Assembly (NCBI GenBank): GCA_021464245.1
Contig: JADCRB010000010.1
Location: forward strand, 1,816,735 to 1,880,734
Source: Carallia brachiata
Taxonomy: Eukaryota; Streptophyta; Magnoliopsida; Malpighiales; Rhizophoraceae
Direction of reading: 5' to 3'
DNA: 64,000 nucleotides
Shown here: positions 35,545-48,426 of the stretch, in pieces
How the letters are laid out: each line of letters opens with the position of its first letter
How positions within the stretch are numbered: the first letter of the stretch is position 1
Position numbers and translations under genes: made by a program
The notes under the pieces: generated by a model
The model's database searches: none
Told to the model about the DNA's origin: nothing
The model's input: the letters and a program-made list of their open reading frames with translations, nothing else

Positions 35545-37215
35545 CACATTCTTCATGTATCTTCAACCATTTTGCAAGCATAATGTTGATGCAACCGGCA
35601 AACCAAAAAAGGGGACGTGCTGACAAGGAACCTTTGTCAATATCCACGTACTCAATTTGTAGTGTGGATTGATATCACACTTAAAAATTTCTCATGCTCG
35701 TCTTTGTCCTTGCCATTCTTATCTTTACTTAAAGGTAGTAGTTGCAGAGATGGCAGTCCAATTGATCGGTTAGGCAACACTGCAATGAAGATATTCCAGT
35801 TTGTTACTCATCTACTACTGCAGCAGAAGTCAATCATAGAAGCAATTATATCTGTCATTCCTAGCTAAAGGCAAATGATATCTAAAGTCCATAGTTCCTA
35901 AACTTTTTTAGAACACATTTGATACCAGAATACATGTTATGTTTTTTTGAAAATTATCTAAAGTCTGTAAATCAAGATTGAATTTGCTTTCTAATTTCTA
36001 TTTGAATATATTCCAGAGCTGAATTAGAATAAAGTTGAATCAACTGAATATAAGAACATTTCTTATTATGCTTGTGTCCAAGAGTCAAAGCAATCATAAA
36101 AATCTTTCCTTGTTAAGCAATGAGATAGACATAGTGCTAAAAACTCTTAGAATCACCTTCACATGTATCCAATCAGAAGAACCATGAGTCCCTTGTTAAC
36201 ATAACAGGAAAAAAAACCATTACAAAAACTGACAAGTTCTTGTCGATGAAGAACACTACCAAATTCATAGTGTACCTACATAAACAATCAAGATTTTTTT
36301 CAAAGTCCATTGGCAATACACTCCCCCAGATTTATAATAAACAGAAGAGGTCTTTTTACCATGCAACAACCACATCAACTTTGTAATGTATTGCGAGATG
36401 CTAAAATTAGCAAGCTTTGAATGATGGCAAGTAACCAAGTAAACTGCTTAATGCACCTGCAGGAATAAGTCAAAGTTATGCCAATGGGTTGAACATTATG
36501 TCTATAAATCAGCAGAATACACAAGCTAATGGTCACTTAAGCCTAGAGCGTAGACAGCTCATATGGTTGTCATTATTGTCCATTCAAAAGAGCCTTATAG
36601 TGGATGGAACATTGCAATAAGGGACTCTTGAGAGTGGATGTAGGTTCAATACAGAACCAAACCACTATAAATTGCAGAGTTTGCTCTCTCTCTCTCTCTC
36701 TCTCTCTAACTCTTATATTTTGACTTTATTATGCAATTTGTTGATTGAGTTGTTTTTGGCTAATTATATTTCAGTCTGTATCATTTCTATTACTCATCCA
36801 TATTATTTAAAAAGGTTCTTTAGACTTTGCACTGGAAAAATTGGAAAATTGGAAAATTCATAGAGATCAACATAGAATATTGAATTTTGTGGATAGACAT
36901 TGCATTTACCTTGTTGTTCCATATTTGTGATAGGTGCGCACGAAAACTATGGTGAAAATCAAGTGTGAAGAAAAAATAAAATCACCACAGTCATAATTAA
37001 CCCCTTTGGAAACTGCAATTTGGTGTAAAACACATCATCATCAATATGTCAGCCATCCAATAGAAAATGTGGAACCAGATGGTGAGAAAATTTAAATAAA
37101 AATGAAAAGAAGTTATTCATGTTGTTAGACTTATAGTTCATTACAAGCAATTCGAGTGCATTCTTTAAAGGGGGCAAAGTTGCAAATTTTGATTCCTGAA
37201 AAAGACAGTTATATG
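35545..37215 (-). repeat. right arm of the large inverted duplication around TIM10
   Basis: Reverse-complement counterpart of 28060-29745, with the CT microsatellite at 36684-36708 facing the GA run of the left arm. The exon-like piece found in the left arm is also present here on the - strand (SKDKNGKDKDEHEKFL) but is followed by stops. The inner 5.8 kb, including TIM10, is unique. Confidence 0.8.
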
Positions 37216-39703
37216 TAATTATATAAAGAACTGCTTTAATTACAAGAACTAATTGACTTCTTTAAAGGGGCATGAAAAGAGTACATGAAGAACAATTTCA
37301 CATTATCTTACCTCACGACAATGATAATTTGGACTAGGAAAAAGAATTGTATAGAATGTGATTATTCGAAGAAACTGACAAACCTGTAAAAGATTGGAAA
37401 AAACACCTAAAAATATTGCTACCAATCATAGCAAAACATATGTTGCCTCCAGTTATGTAGCCAAGTCAATAACTGAATGGCTATGTGAATATAAAAATCT
37501 AAGGAGACATCAATAAATTTCTGAGTAAACAAATCAATCTTCACAATGTGGATGTTAAAAGTGTAGCCATATGCTAGTGTGATTTAAAAAAAAAAAAAGG
37601 AATTTGGCAACCGCCCCTAAGCTATTCAACAATTCAGAATAAACCATGATCCATGAACATGAATTATGATAGTCGAATTCTAATCAATACACATGTTGTT
37701 TATAATAACCATTAATCAATACTGAAAACATGCTCAAGAGAGCAAAATTTTTGAGCAAAAACACTTGTTTTCAGCACATCCCAAGTTTGCTCTAAGTTAC
37801 TTGCTGCTCAGGAAAAAAAAATATATCATGAGAGGTAAGAAAAAGAAGAGTTGCATATCACTAGAAAGAGGTGTCAAAATAGGTCATCAGATCAGGTTCG
37901 GTTCGGGTCACTTTAGACTAGGTTACTTTCAGGTCAGGTTACCTTCGGGTTATTTCGGGTTGAGTCGCTTCGGTTTTGAGTCAGGTTCGGGTTGACTCAC
38001 AAATTGGTATGTTTTTTTAAAAAAAAAAAATCAAAATTAGATATACACATTTAGCCTTTGAGTAATTAACTTTCATTACTTTATCAATGCTAGAGGTGGC
38101 TTTAAGTAATTAACTTTCATTGTTTTATATTGTATTGTACACATATTCAGCCTTTGCACAGGTGTTCGCTCTGTTGACTTGTCTCAGCATTCAGAAGTCT
38201 AATTATCATAAAAAAAGGGGCAATAGCAAACCTCATGACGTTTAGTTTATCAGTGTTAGAGGTAGCTTTAGACCCCTTCAACAGCAAACCAATCTCCTCT
38301 AATAGGCCAAACATTTTTATTCCATTTTGATATTTTTCCTTAAAAAACTTTATTTCAATACGTGCATGCTTCTTTTAAAATCTTCAATGGAAAGATATGT
38401 TATTCATTGCCATAGGACAATAATACATTTGTGAACTAATAGAGAATTTTCTTTTACTATGTTCTCTACTTCGTTGTGATTGAGTGAATTATTTGGCTGT
38501 GAGAATTTCTTTAGTTTGACATAGTTAGAGGGTTCCTTTGTGTCCTTTTCTCCATTTCTCTTTTGCAGCATCAATTGTTGTGTTGGTATTACTAATTTGG
38601 GGCATTAGCTGTGTTAGCTACTTTAAGAAAGAAGTTCAGAGCTATAAGGGAAATAAAACTGCCAATGATTCAATAATCACAGTAAAATGCAACAAAAAGA
38701 TTGTCTAAAAGCTAGTTAGTATTTACATATAGTTTGTGGTCACACAATCAACCAAAAAAAAAAAAAGATAAAATCTTGTTGACATGAATATCCACAATCT
38801 CGATGTTTCTTAGTTTTTCTCGTCTGAACTCACACAATTTGCAGCTATTAAAGATGATTCTCCCACGACATTCAATTTTGAAAATTGAATGTCTAATTCA
38901 GAAACTTCTTGGTCATTGTCCTCATCAACTACATTAATTTTAACTATAAAATATAAATTAAAAACTGTAGAGAGAGAATTAAAAACTTAAATATAAGGAG
39001 AAAATGACATTACCATTATAACCATACAACCAGTTGCTAGTTGTGATCAAAATTTATGCAGTTTCTGGCAAAAGGGAAGCTCTCCATTTAGATATAACTC
39101 TACCCCCTCATGCTAAAAGCAGACTTTGAAGCAACCGTTGTGATTGGTTTGTTTAACATGTCTCTAGCCATGAGAAAGAGAATTAATAATCTATTTTAAG
39201 ACAATTTCCACCAAGTAAAAACAACCAAATGAGATTTACGAGCTTCTTTAACTTCTTTAATTATAAATCTAATTCTATTTGCTCTGACTCTTGTGTATTA
39301 TCCTCAAAAAAATCAAATTCTTACAAAAACAATCAATTAGTAATCATTAATCAAGACAATATTAAAATTTAAAAATTTATCAAAAATCTTTTACAAAAAA
39401 ATAAACTTACTACAAAGTAATTTTCTTAAGTTAAGTTAGAATTTGAGTTCCCACATCGAGTAAGAAAAGATGATGAGGGAAGGTTCTTCATCTAAGTTAG
39501 AAGTTGAAAGTTAAAATTTTTGAAAAAATATGGAAAATAATTTCATGTGTCACGCTATTAGCAATTTTTGTTAACGCGACATCTAACTTGACTAACGTGA
39601 TACTAATTGAATTGTCATATATCAGACTTAATAGTTGACTGATAAAAAATTGTGAAAAAACTTAACAGAGAGAACGTAAATGGTGAGATTTTTTTTTAAA
39701 ATA
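37216..39703. other. intergenic with minor repeats
   Basis: No gene recognised. At 37875-38000 there is a run of GGTTCGGGT-like motifs, probably a degenerate minisatellite or repeat end. At about 38057 and 38104 the segment AGTAATTAACTTTCATT occurs twice. The rest is AT-rich. Confidence 0.35.
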
Positions 39704-41015
39704 GGTTAATTACTTAAAAAAAATCATAAACTTTATAAGAAATAACAAATATATCATAACTTTTTTATATTCACGATTTAAATTTTATAAGAATTTTTCA
39801 TAATATATATACCACGCCGTTGAGCAACGCCAACTAAATTGATGATGTGTCATGCTGAGCTAGTATTATTGTTAATGTGTAACGTAAACCTTTTAAATGG
39901 AAGAACCACATCAACTCTACCTAGTATTTGGCTTTGATGAATTTAAAGGTCTAACCCAATATATCAATATATTTAAATTAATTTTATCAAATAAATAAGT
40001 AAACAATAAACAACCCATCATGCTGAATCCCAGACATGTAATTCCTCACTTCCTTCCTTATCATCTCTCGCATCATCACTAAGAACTCTGGACTGAAGGA
40101 CTGCTTGTCACTCCCACCACGAAACCCACCACCGTTTTTTTGTGTCAACGAAGCTTGTTGCAGCGGCGCCGTGGTTTTCGGAGCTGAAACTGGTAACCAA
40201 GCGGGTGCCTCGGGTGTCTCGACAATGTGATTCGGGATCGGATTCAGATTTATTATATGATTGGATCTGAACACGGAAGCAAGGGTTTGATTCGAGGCCT
40301 CGCATGAATTGGATCTGAGCAGAGAAAGGCTTAGCAAGGTAGGCGGATATGTAGTAGATGAAGAGGCATCAATGGAGGACAGGCTCGGCGAGAGAAGAGA
40401 AACGATTCTAGCCAACGGCCTGTAGACCGGAGAGGAAGCAACGTCGGGCAAGCTGGAATCGCTCAAGTCAGATCCTAATGGGCTACTAGGGTGGTTCATG
40501 TGGAGACTTGAGAAATTAGTACCCGCGCCGACACTGGCAGATCTTTTAAGAGGCTGTTGGGGATTCAGGGTTTGGTTTTGCTATTTGATTTCACTTTTGG
40601 TTTTCCATTTTGGTACTTTTGTTTGCTTCGGGTTAAGAAACAGGCTTTTAAGAAATGGATTTTCTTAAATATCGAAATTCATTTACTTAACTCAAAACTA
40701 AAAATCATTCTACTTACTTTTCTTAATTGATTTATTTGATAAAAATTATTTTAAGCATATTAGTATTGGATTTAGCCTTTAGGTCTATCAAGCACAAATA
40801 TTAACTGGAGCTGACGTGGATTTTACATAATAAAGGTTTATATTACACGTCAGCAATAATATCAGCTCACTGTGACATGTCATTAGTTTGGCCGGAATTG
40901 CTCGACGTGATATATTTGTTAAAAAAAAATTTTATGGAGCCTAAATTGTGAATTTTAAAAAGTTATGATATATTTATTATTTTTCATAAAATTCATGATT
41001 TTTTAAGTAATTAAC
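39704..41015. mobile_element. inverted-repeat element carrying a captured MYB fragment
   Basis: Two arms of about 190 bp (39704-39895 and 40828-41015) are inverted relatives of each other. The outer end reads GGTTAATTACTTAAAA on the left and its mirror TTTTTAAGTAATTAACT on the right; ATATATCATAACTTTTT and GAGCAA are shared deeper in. By eye they are about 75-80% alike. Between them lies the MYB C-terminal fragment. This is the layout of a Pack-type (Mutator-like) element that has taken up host gene sequence. No target duplication could be fixed and no transposase is present. Confidence 0.65.
39987..40560 (-). pseudogene. C-terminal fragment of an R2R3-MYB transcription factor (MYB44/70/73/77 group)
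   Basis: The - strand frame begins upstream of its first Met. From about 40560 it reads QQPLKRSASV, then SSPLGSDLSDSSLP, SPVYRPLAR, PPTLLSLSLL (the EAR-like LxLxL motif) and SPEFLVMMREMIRKEVRNYM. These are, in order, the conserved C-terminal motifs of subgroup 22 MYBs. The two MYB DNA-binding repeats, which should precede them in these intronless genes, are absent, and stops close the frame upstream. It is therefore a truncated copy, not a working factor. It lies inside the inverted-repeat element 39704-41015. If translated it could only yield the regulatory tail. Confidence 0.8.
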
Positions 41016-42585
41016 TCAAAAAAAAAATTGTAGGTAAAATTTTCACTGGGACTAAAGATAACGAAGGAAACTTGTATTTATACCTCTATTTTACTATTTG
41101 CAACTCTCTCTCATAAAATATTTAAAATTAGTTAGTTATAAATAGAGAGAAGTTAAGAATAGATTTTTTTTCAACTTTTTAAATATAATATTATATATAT
41201 AACAAGCACAATTATACATATATACACGTACATGACAAGCAAAATCACTCAAAATAATAATTTAATAATAACTTACTATATTTTAATTCTATTAATTAAG
41301 ATTTGAATCTCTTTGTTAGGCATGTTCTTAAAGTTTATAAGAATTTATAACGTGACATAATAATGAGATAAAGATTTATTTTTACAGAAATTAGATATGA
41401 AGAAAGTCCACACAAACTCAATAATATATAAGTGGTATGTCCTCTTTATAATAAAAATTAAATAAAAATATCAACAAATAACTTTTAATCTCAATTTATA
41501 AATATAATAATTTACATATAAATAATACATATCTTTTTAGTTAAAAAAAAACATGACAAGCGCGTGTATTTTTGGCATCCGTCTTTTGTGATCTCTCATG
41601 TTATCTAGCACATGGGTCCAATTTAAACCTTCAAATGAGGAAGCAAGATGACAAATCCAGAAAGTCAACTTGCACGACTCGTGCACATGCCATTCTTCAT
41701 CCGGCCTGAGTGGAGTGGGGCTCCATTTCATTTTGTCCTTGGATGCATATATAAAGATGCTAAAAAAAATTGACGAATAATTTTTTCTGAATATAATAAC
41801 TGTCTATATTTTTATAACAATGTCTTCATTTTTTATAATTTAAAAATATTTTTATATATTTCTAAAACATAAGTATTGTTGTAAATATTTAATTAGACAT
41901 TACGTTCGAACAAAATTTTTAAATAAAATCATCCGGTAATATAGTAATGCCCTTCTATGTGAATGTGGACCTTTTTTTTCAACCCAGTGAATTGTGGACC
42001 TTGGGATAAATGTACGTGTCCATGTATATAAATTAAGATTTGGTTTGATGACCTATGCTGCAGCTATGCACATTCAGATTTGGAGCAGCACATCATCATT
42101 AATTAATTCATTATAATACAATAATTTTATTAGAGAGATACACTTTATTGTTCCATACTTATCCGGTACAAGACTATTATTAAAGATAGTAGCTCCCAAA
42201 ATAAGGGAGTCTCAAAATAAATATTGTGCAAAGAAAATGTGAAGTAAAATATATGAGTCTTTATAATTACTGATAATACAAATATAACAATAAAAAATAT
42301 ATGTAATGACTTGACAAGTATTAGATATCAATCAATTTGAGGATTGAGTTTTACCTAATTAATTAGTAATTGTGGCTATTAAGTGCAAAATTAAAAGTTC
42401 AAATCTCAATCTCGTCTTCACCATCCCTCTTTCACCGTTGTACTACAATTTTTTAAGACAAAAATAATATATTGATTATATAATACAACTCCCCAAAAAC
42501 ATGTCATGAATTTGACACATTATTTGGCAACAAAGCTTATATAAATCCTCCTTTTTTGGTATCATTTTTGCGGGTAAACGTATAA
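41016..42585. other. AT-rich intergenic
   Basis: No gene recognised. Several AT-rich stretches (41080-41560, 41760-41900) but no clear inverted or tandem structure. Confidence 0.35.
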
Positions 42586-42590
42586 ATTAT

Positions 42591-43430
42591 TGATGTGGAA
42601 CTCTCCAAGGAGAATACTAGACTAAGACTTAGACTTGAGGTTTGATCTATGTTAGGATCACCTGCATAAGAACACACGACTAAAAGTTAGAAAATACCTC
42701 AGATGATAAAATTTCGACAATGAAAGTTGGTTAGAGACTGCTAGGGATGAGGGAGCACTGGAGTGGTAAGCATGTATGTTTCACTACCATTTGGCAGGTA
42801 TGACTTGAGCTTATTTATTTGTTCTTAAAATGGTGATGTGACAAGTAAGATGGGTATAGTATAAAATTGATAGTTTAGTTGTTATTCAGTATATTTTATT
42901 CAGAATATTTTCTTTTTCAACAATTTGGATTTAATTTTTTTAATGGTGCCACCTCAATATTTGGAACTTAATACTAAAAGTGCATCATTAAATTTTAAAT
43001 TCGTTAACATTGTGGTCGGTCGTCGAGAAGACTCATTCGAGTCTATTAATACTTCAGTAAAAGATCTGTCCTATGCCATTAATTGAATGAAGTATTCAAA
43101 CAAACGTTATTCTGATTTCGACCCATAAATCTAATGACCGATACATTTTTAATAAACCTTTTTTTCTTGCTAAAGAAAAAAAAAAAAAAAACAAGAGGGG
43201 TATGAAATGATAGTGTATACGGTCTAGGGTCGTGATGGGAATTTTTAGGAACTCTCGTCTTAAAATCTTGGTCTTCATTAAAGAGAGGTGTTTATATTCT
43301 TCAGATTGTTCGGAGTTCTCAGGTCGCCCCTTGCTAGGTCGTCTGCAATCGTAGATCATCACTAAATTCAAGTGTAGTATTGGGCCTTAACCTGAACCGG
43401 TCCACTGGTTGATCTCAGGCATCTACATCA
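42591..43430. mobile_element. solo LTR, 840 bp
   Basis: Starts TGATGTGGAA, ends CATCTACATCA (short inverted TGATGT/ACATCA ends), and is flanked by the direct 5-bp duplication ATTAT at 42586-42590 and 43431-43435. No internal gag or pol and no second LTR are present, which fits an LTR left after recombination between the two ends. The A-run at about 43175 is within it. Confidence 0.72.
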
Positions 43431-43435
43431 ATTAT

Positions 43436-43877
43436 AATTTAAAAATGCATATTTTTGCAGATCAAAAAATGTGACCAAAAAAAAGATCCAAAAAAAAAAA
43501 GAATTGTATATTTCAGCAGTATTGTTTATGGGTTATGTGTGATAAAAAGTAATAATACAAATATGCAAATGGCGTTTGTGTTCTCCGTTTAGGCAGTGGG
43601 GGTTGTTATTAAAATAACGAAACATTTGGGTTCAATTCCCAAAAGGCCAAAACACAAAATATCAAAAGTAATATTCGCATGGCTATTACCGAATGACGAA
43701 ACTACCCTCACGAAACGATCCGTATCGTACAGTGCACGCGACAATGTCCGTCCCAATCGGTCAAAACAAAAAAAGGAAAAATTAAATTAAATTAAATTAA
43801 AGCATGTGGGTAATTAATGATTAATTAAAACTATCCCATCATTAAAACGCGGAACGTTCAATTTCCCTGAGCCTTTC
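43436..43877. other. intergenic before PP2C
   Basis: A short TTAAA repeat lies at 43780-43800; no gene seen. Confidence 0.35.
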
Positions 43878-43885
43878 TAGGGTTT
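43878..43885 (+). promoter_or_regulatory. telo-box at the PP2C promoter or leader
   Basis: TAGGGTTT at 43878-43885, in the GC-richer sequence that starts the PP2C leader. A 5' UTR intron probably runs from a donor near 44062 (CACGGTAACTA) to an acceptor near 44649 (TTTCCAG). If so, the leader contains a short upstream ATG frame at 44037. Confidence 0.4.
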
Positions 43886-44795
43886 CATTTCATCTTTGAT
43901 TGAGTTAGCTCGCAAATCGGAAAGTCTCAAAGTTTGTCTATCTCGGTCGCCGTTCAGTCTCCGGCGAGCGCCAACGACCAAAAATAAGCAAAAAGGTTAG
44001 CTGATAGGAAGGTCGGACGGCGAAGAAGAATTAGAAATGCTCGTGTCCATCACCGAACACGGTAACTACCCAAGCTTCTTTTTTTTTTTTCGGTCCTCTT
44101 TTGTTTCCATTTCGAATAAGAGAAGAGGATTGTGTTCTTCAATTTGCGGTGCTTCGTTTCTGTTGGATAAAGGTGCAACGTTTTCTTCTTCTTCTTTTTT
44201 TTTTTTGTTTTTGTTTTTCTAATTTGGTGATTTTCCTCGCGTTAGATTTTGTTGCTCAGATTTCGTGTTTATTTCCTTATTTCATATTTTCCGCAGATTC
44301 TTGGAATTTAATAATTTACAACTTTGTCATCGAGGAATTTGGGGACTTTGTGTTTCTTTCGCGTTGTCTTTATTTGGCTATTTATGAGAATTATCGTTGC
44401 TGCCTTTGATTGGATAAACGAATTAGAGGTGAGAAGTGCTCCGTTTTCACGAAAAGGATGAAAATAGTGTTGATTCCATGCATAAATTGTTTGTAATTAA
44501 GCGTTATGGGAGCATGTTGTAAAGAATTTTGTGGAAAGGTGTTCTCGATGAGAGTAAGTTATCCTGGCCAGAAGTTTTTTTTTAATTATTTGAGTTTTAG
44601 CTGCCTGGTTCAAGTGCTTAAATGGCTGCCTTTCTATTTATTTTCCAGGTTTTGGAGGAAAGCGGAACTGTCTTGCTATGGTTTGAAAACATAGATGCAT
44701 TGGAAGTTATGAGAGTAGTTTTCGTGTATGGTGATAGCGTCCTGCTTTCAGCGGTAGAGTGGTTCAGACAAGGATTTTTTGCTTAAGAGGATAAG

Positions 44796-47700
44796 ATGCC
44801 ATCTTCGTATCTTTCAAAACTAAGAATTGCATTCCAGAATGGCTTTCATAAATTGAGTGTAGGCAGCATTCAAGACCCACTTGAAATTTTTATTGGGTCA
44901 GGGAAGTTTCATTTTTCCAGCTTGAGGTTATTTCATTCTGTACGAATTGCATCACTAAGGGACTTGCAAGAAATTTTAGGACCTGGTATCAACGGTACAT
45001 CTGATTCACTGTTTGTCGACCAAAGAAGGAATATATCTGTTGTTGGAGCACTTTCCCGCACAATTTCAGTGCCCTCTGTATCAGGACCTTCAATTAAAGT
45101 CTGTGGGTACCACATTGATCGTTTTTTCTGTGGTAGTGGTCAAATATCTGCTAACGGGAAGCTTCGGCCGATGGCTGCTGGTGCATCTAGAGCCATATTT
45201 GGTGAATGGATTTTAGACAGTCTAACTTCAAAGTGTGGTCATGCTGCATTATCAACAAACAATCCCCAGATTTTCTATGGCAGGAGAAGCTCTGAGAGTT
45301 GCAGGAAGGCTAGCATGATTTTAGAAAACCGAGAGCAACCTGCTGATTCTTCAATTTATGGGTTTTATGTTTGCAATGTTGCAAAGAGATGGTATAACTT
45401 TTCTCCATACGTTGAGGCATTATACAGGGATTTCCATAGCTCATCTCCTGCATGTTTTTCAGCTGGAACTGCTCCTGATGTAACTTATGAGAATCCCAAC
45501 CATGATGATCACCTCCAAAGCTCTGGAGTTCAGGCTGAGCAGTATGTTCCTAAATTTGCTAATGATATTTTTAGTTTATTGAGTTATGTGTTATTGATGG
45601 CCTACGTTCTCCCGGTTGTATAGTTTCATTTCATGTTTTTCTATTTGTACCTTTTGTAGCTTTGCTTTTTAAAATTAAAATATCATTCCATGGTAAAAAA
45701 AAATTTGCAGATTATCTGTGTAATTCAGCTGCTTTCCTGACTTAACTCCTAGACATTACAGTTATGCATCTTGAAATTGGGTGCAGGAAGATCTCATCTG
45801 GAAAAACATTGAAGCTACTGTCAGGATCATGCTACCTTCCTCATCCTGATAAAGAAGAAACCGGTGGAGAGGATGCCCACTTTATTTGCACAAATGAACA
45901 GGCCATCGGAGTGGCTGATGGTGTTGGTGGTTGGGCAGACCTTGGTGTTGACGCTGGGCTGTATTCTCGGGAACTCATGTCTAATTCAGTTAGTGCGATT
46001 GAAGAAGAGCCAAAGGGCTCAATTGATCCAGCTAGAGTTTTGGAGAAGGCTCACTCTATTACAATGGCCAAGGGGTCCTCAACAGCATGTATTGTTGCGC
46101 TCACCGATGAGGTATGCTGCTTTTGTGCTAGGCCTTTTCCACTTTTCTGGATTGAATGCTACTTATGCCAAGTGTTTTATTGTTTTTTTCCCTTTTTTTG
46201 GGGGTTAAGAGCAGAGGCTCCCCGTGTTTTATCTCTTCTGCGTTTTATCTCCACTTGGTCTCAATTTAAATTTTAAGACCCCTTTGGTTTCTAATTTTGA
46301 CAATTGAGACCCTTAGTCATGATTTTACTAATTTTTAATCTTCTTTTTAATTCTAAAAAATTTTACAAAATCTAAATATTATGAGATCTATTTTTTTTCC
46401 TTTTTCTTAGAATTTTTTAGCCTTTATCTTTTAAATTTTGTTGGAGTTAGAAAAATTGAAGCATAAAAATGTAAAAATTGTAAATTCAAAAAAATTTCCA
46501 AAAGAAGAAAAATAATCATAATGATTCAAAAGAATTAAATTTCATAATATTCAATCCAATAAAATTTTTTACATTGTAAAAAGAAATTTTAGAATTAATG
46601 AATTTAAACAAAGGGTCTCAATTGCCAAAATTGGAAATCATAGGAGTCTTATAGTGTAAATTGAAACTATAAGGAGGTAAAACGCGAAAGAGGTAACCAC
46701 CGTAGGCTTAGGTGCATTTAACCCTTTTTTTTTTCTCTTGTAACAGTTGTGATAGTCTGATATCAAATCATTAATTTATGGTTCCCCTTTTGAAGCAAAA
46801 TATTGATAATTTGGCTTGTCATTGCAGGGTCTCCATGCAATCAATTTAGGAGATAGTGGATTTGTTGTGGTTCGAGACGGATGCACTATCTTCCGATCTC
46901 CTGTTCAGCAGCATGATTTTAATTTCACTTATCAACTTGAGAGTGGAAACAGAGGTGATCTACCTAGCTCTGGCCAGGTTGGTCTTTGGATCCGCTCATT
47001 GAACATTATCTTGCATGTGATGGGACAATTTTGCTCGAGAATTTGGCAGCAGATTGATTAAGTCCTCTATTTGTCAGAATACTTGTTGTTAATTTGCTAT
47101 CTTTGTATAACCAATAATTCTTTCACATTGAATAAGTCATAAGTGTTCAAATGTTTGTCATATTCTTAACAGCCACCCACCATAGCCATACTGTTCCAAA
47201 GTCTTATTTATGATTGATAAATGGAATTGTGCTTGGACTTGGAATCACCAAGAATAGGGGATTAAAAGAGAAATTTATGGCCATGCAATTTTTTCTGCTA
47301 TGATTCATTGGGGCAGTTAAATATATAACTGAGTTGGACTGCATATGAGCAAATCAATTTGATTCAGGTTTTCAAGATTCCTGTTGCACCTGGGGATGTT
47401 ATAATTGCTGGAACAGATGGATTGTTCGACAACCTATATAACAACGAGATTACTGCAGTGGTGGTACATGCCATGAGGGCTGGCTTAGGGCCTCAGGTTA
47501 CAGCGCAAAAAATAGCAGCATTAGCAAGGCAACGTGCACAAGATAAGGACAGGCAGACCCCTTTTTCTACTGCTGCCCAAGATGCTGGATTTCGGTATTA
47601 TGGTGGCAAGCTTGATGATATCACTGTTGTTGTTTCCTACATAACCAGCTCTGATGATGTATGCCTCTCTCTCTCTCTCTCTCCCCGCCCCCCCTTCCTT

Positions 47701-48426
47701 CCCTCCCCACTCCCCCCCAGACATTAAAACACAGAAAAACCATACCCACCCCTATCCACATCCCCATGTTCACACATATGGGCACACTCTTACACAAACT
47801 TTCTTTTATGATTTCTGCTTTGTTGTCCTTGCTTTCTTGAAGAGAATTTTGATTCTTCTGGTATTTCATTACAAGGTATGCACAAGCTTGTTGCGAAGGC
47901 ATTAGTACAGGCCTTGTTAATCCATGCACATATGCACTTTGACATGAACTTGCTGCTCAAATCATTATGAAAGTTGTTTGTTCTGAACATGGAGGACAAC
48001 ATTATTTTTATAGTCGAATTTTATTCCTTCTTTTTTTCTTTTTTCCTTCCGGTGGGCAATATCTGCTGTGTGCTCGATATTCTTTATGCCTTTTAGGTTT
48101 TTCCGTTTTTGGAATGCTGGATATGTACAATGCATCTGTAAGAAGCACTAGATTTTGGTGTATTTGTTATTCTTTTAGTTGGCACCAAAACTCTCGAGTG
48201 TGTCCTTGGTTTGTGATTGCTGTCTGGCTCTAGTTCTCTGTTCTTCTCTACTTTGTTCAACTGGAGTAATTAGGAACAAGACTTGTAATCACTCTGAAGC
48301 TGTTGTGTTTGCTGATAAAGGAAGTACCACCTTCTAATTGTTGACTGGCACTCTGGCAGTAATACTTTCACCGTTCGTATTTTGCAGGAACACCAATCTT
48401 CTCCTCAAGCATGTAGCTCGACTTAA
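44796..48426 (+). CDS. protein phosphatase 2C, PP2C55-like (organelle-type PPTC7 family)
   Basis: A Ser/Thr phosphatase using two metal ions. Five exons in phase give 516 aa: 44796-45541, 45787-46111, 46828-46977, 47368-47658 and 48388-48426. Residues 1-248 are a long N-terminal region (MPSSYLSKL start, VGALSRTISVPSVSGPS) as in Arabidopsis PP2C55; the catalytic part is 250-504. Metal and phosphate motifs are present: GEDAHF (276-281), ADGVGGW (292-298), GDSGF (365-369), AGTDGLFDN (421-429) and GGKLDDITVVV (486-496) with Asp490 and Asp491. The N-terminus may be a plastid or mitochondrial targeting sequence, which is inference. The last exon adds only 12 residues after the domain, ending in a Ser-rich tail. 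Intron 2 carries a MITE and intron 4 opens with a CT-rich tract. No disabling change is seen. Confidence 0.93.
46200..46724. mobile_element. foldback MITE in PP2C intron 2
   Basis: The ends GGGTTAA (about 46202) and TTAACCC (about 46718-46724) are inverted. Deeper shared pieces are GCGTTTTATCTCC / GGAGGTAAAACGC and TTGACAATTGAGACCC / GGGTCTCAATTGCCAA. It lies between T-runs that may be its target duplication. It has the same general design as 54008-54506. Confidence 0.75.

Noticed and set aside
45542..46276. Longer PP2C exon readings (45542-45623 and 46112-46276)
   Set aside because: These are read-through into introns. The donors at 45542 and 46112 are needed to keep the phosphatase frame.
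47521..47929. Antisense frames over the last PP2C coding exon and intron 4
   Set aside because: Shadow of coding sequence and a CT-rich tract.
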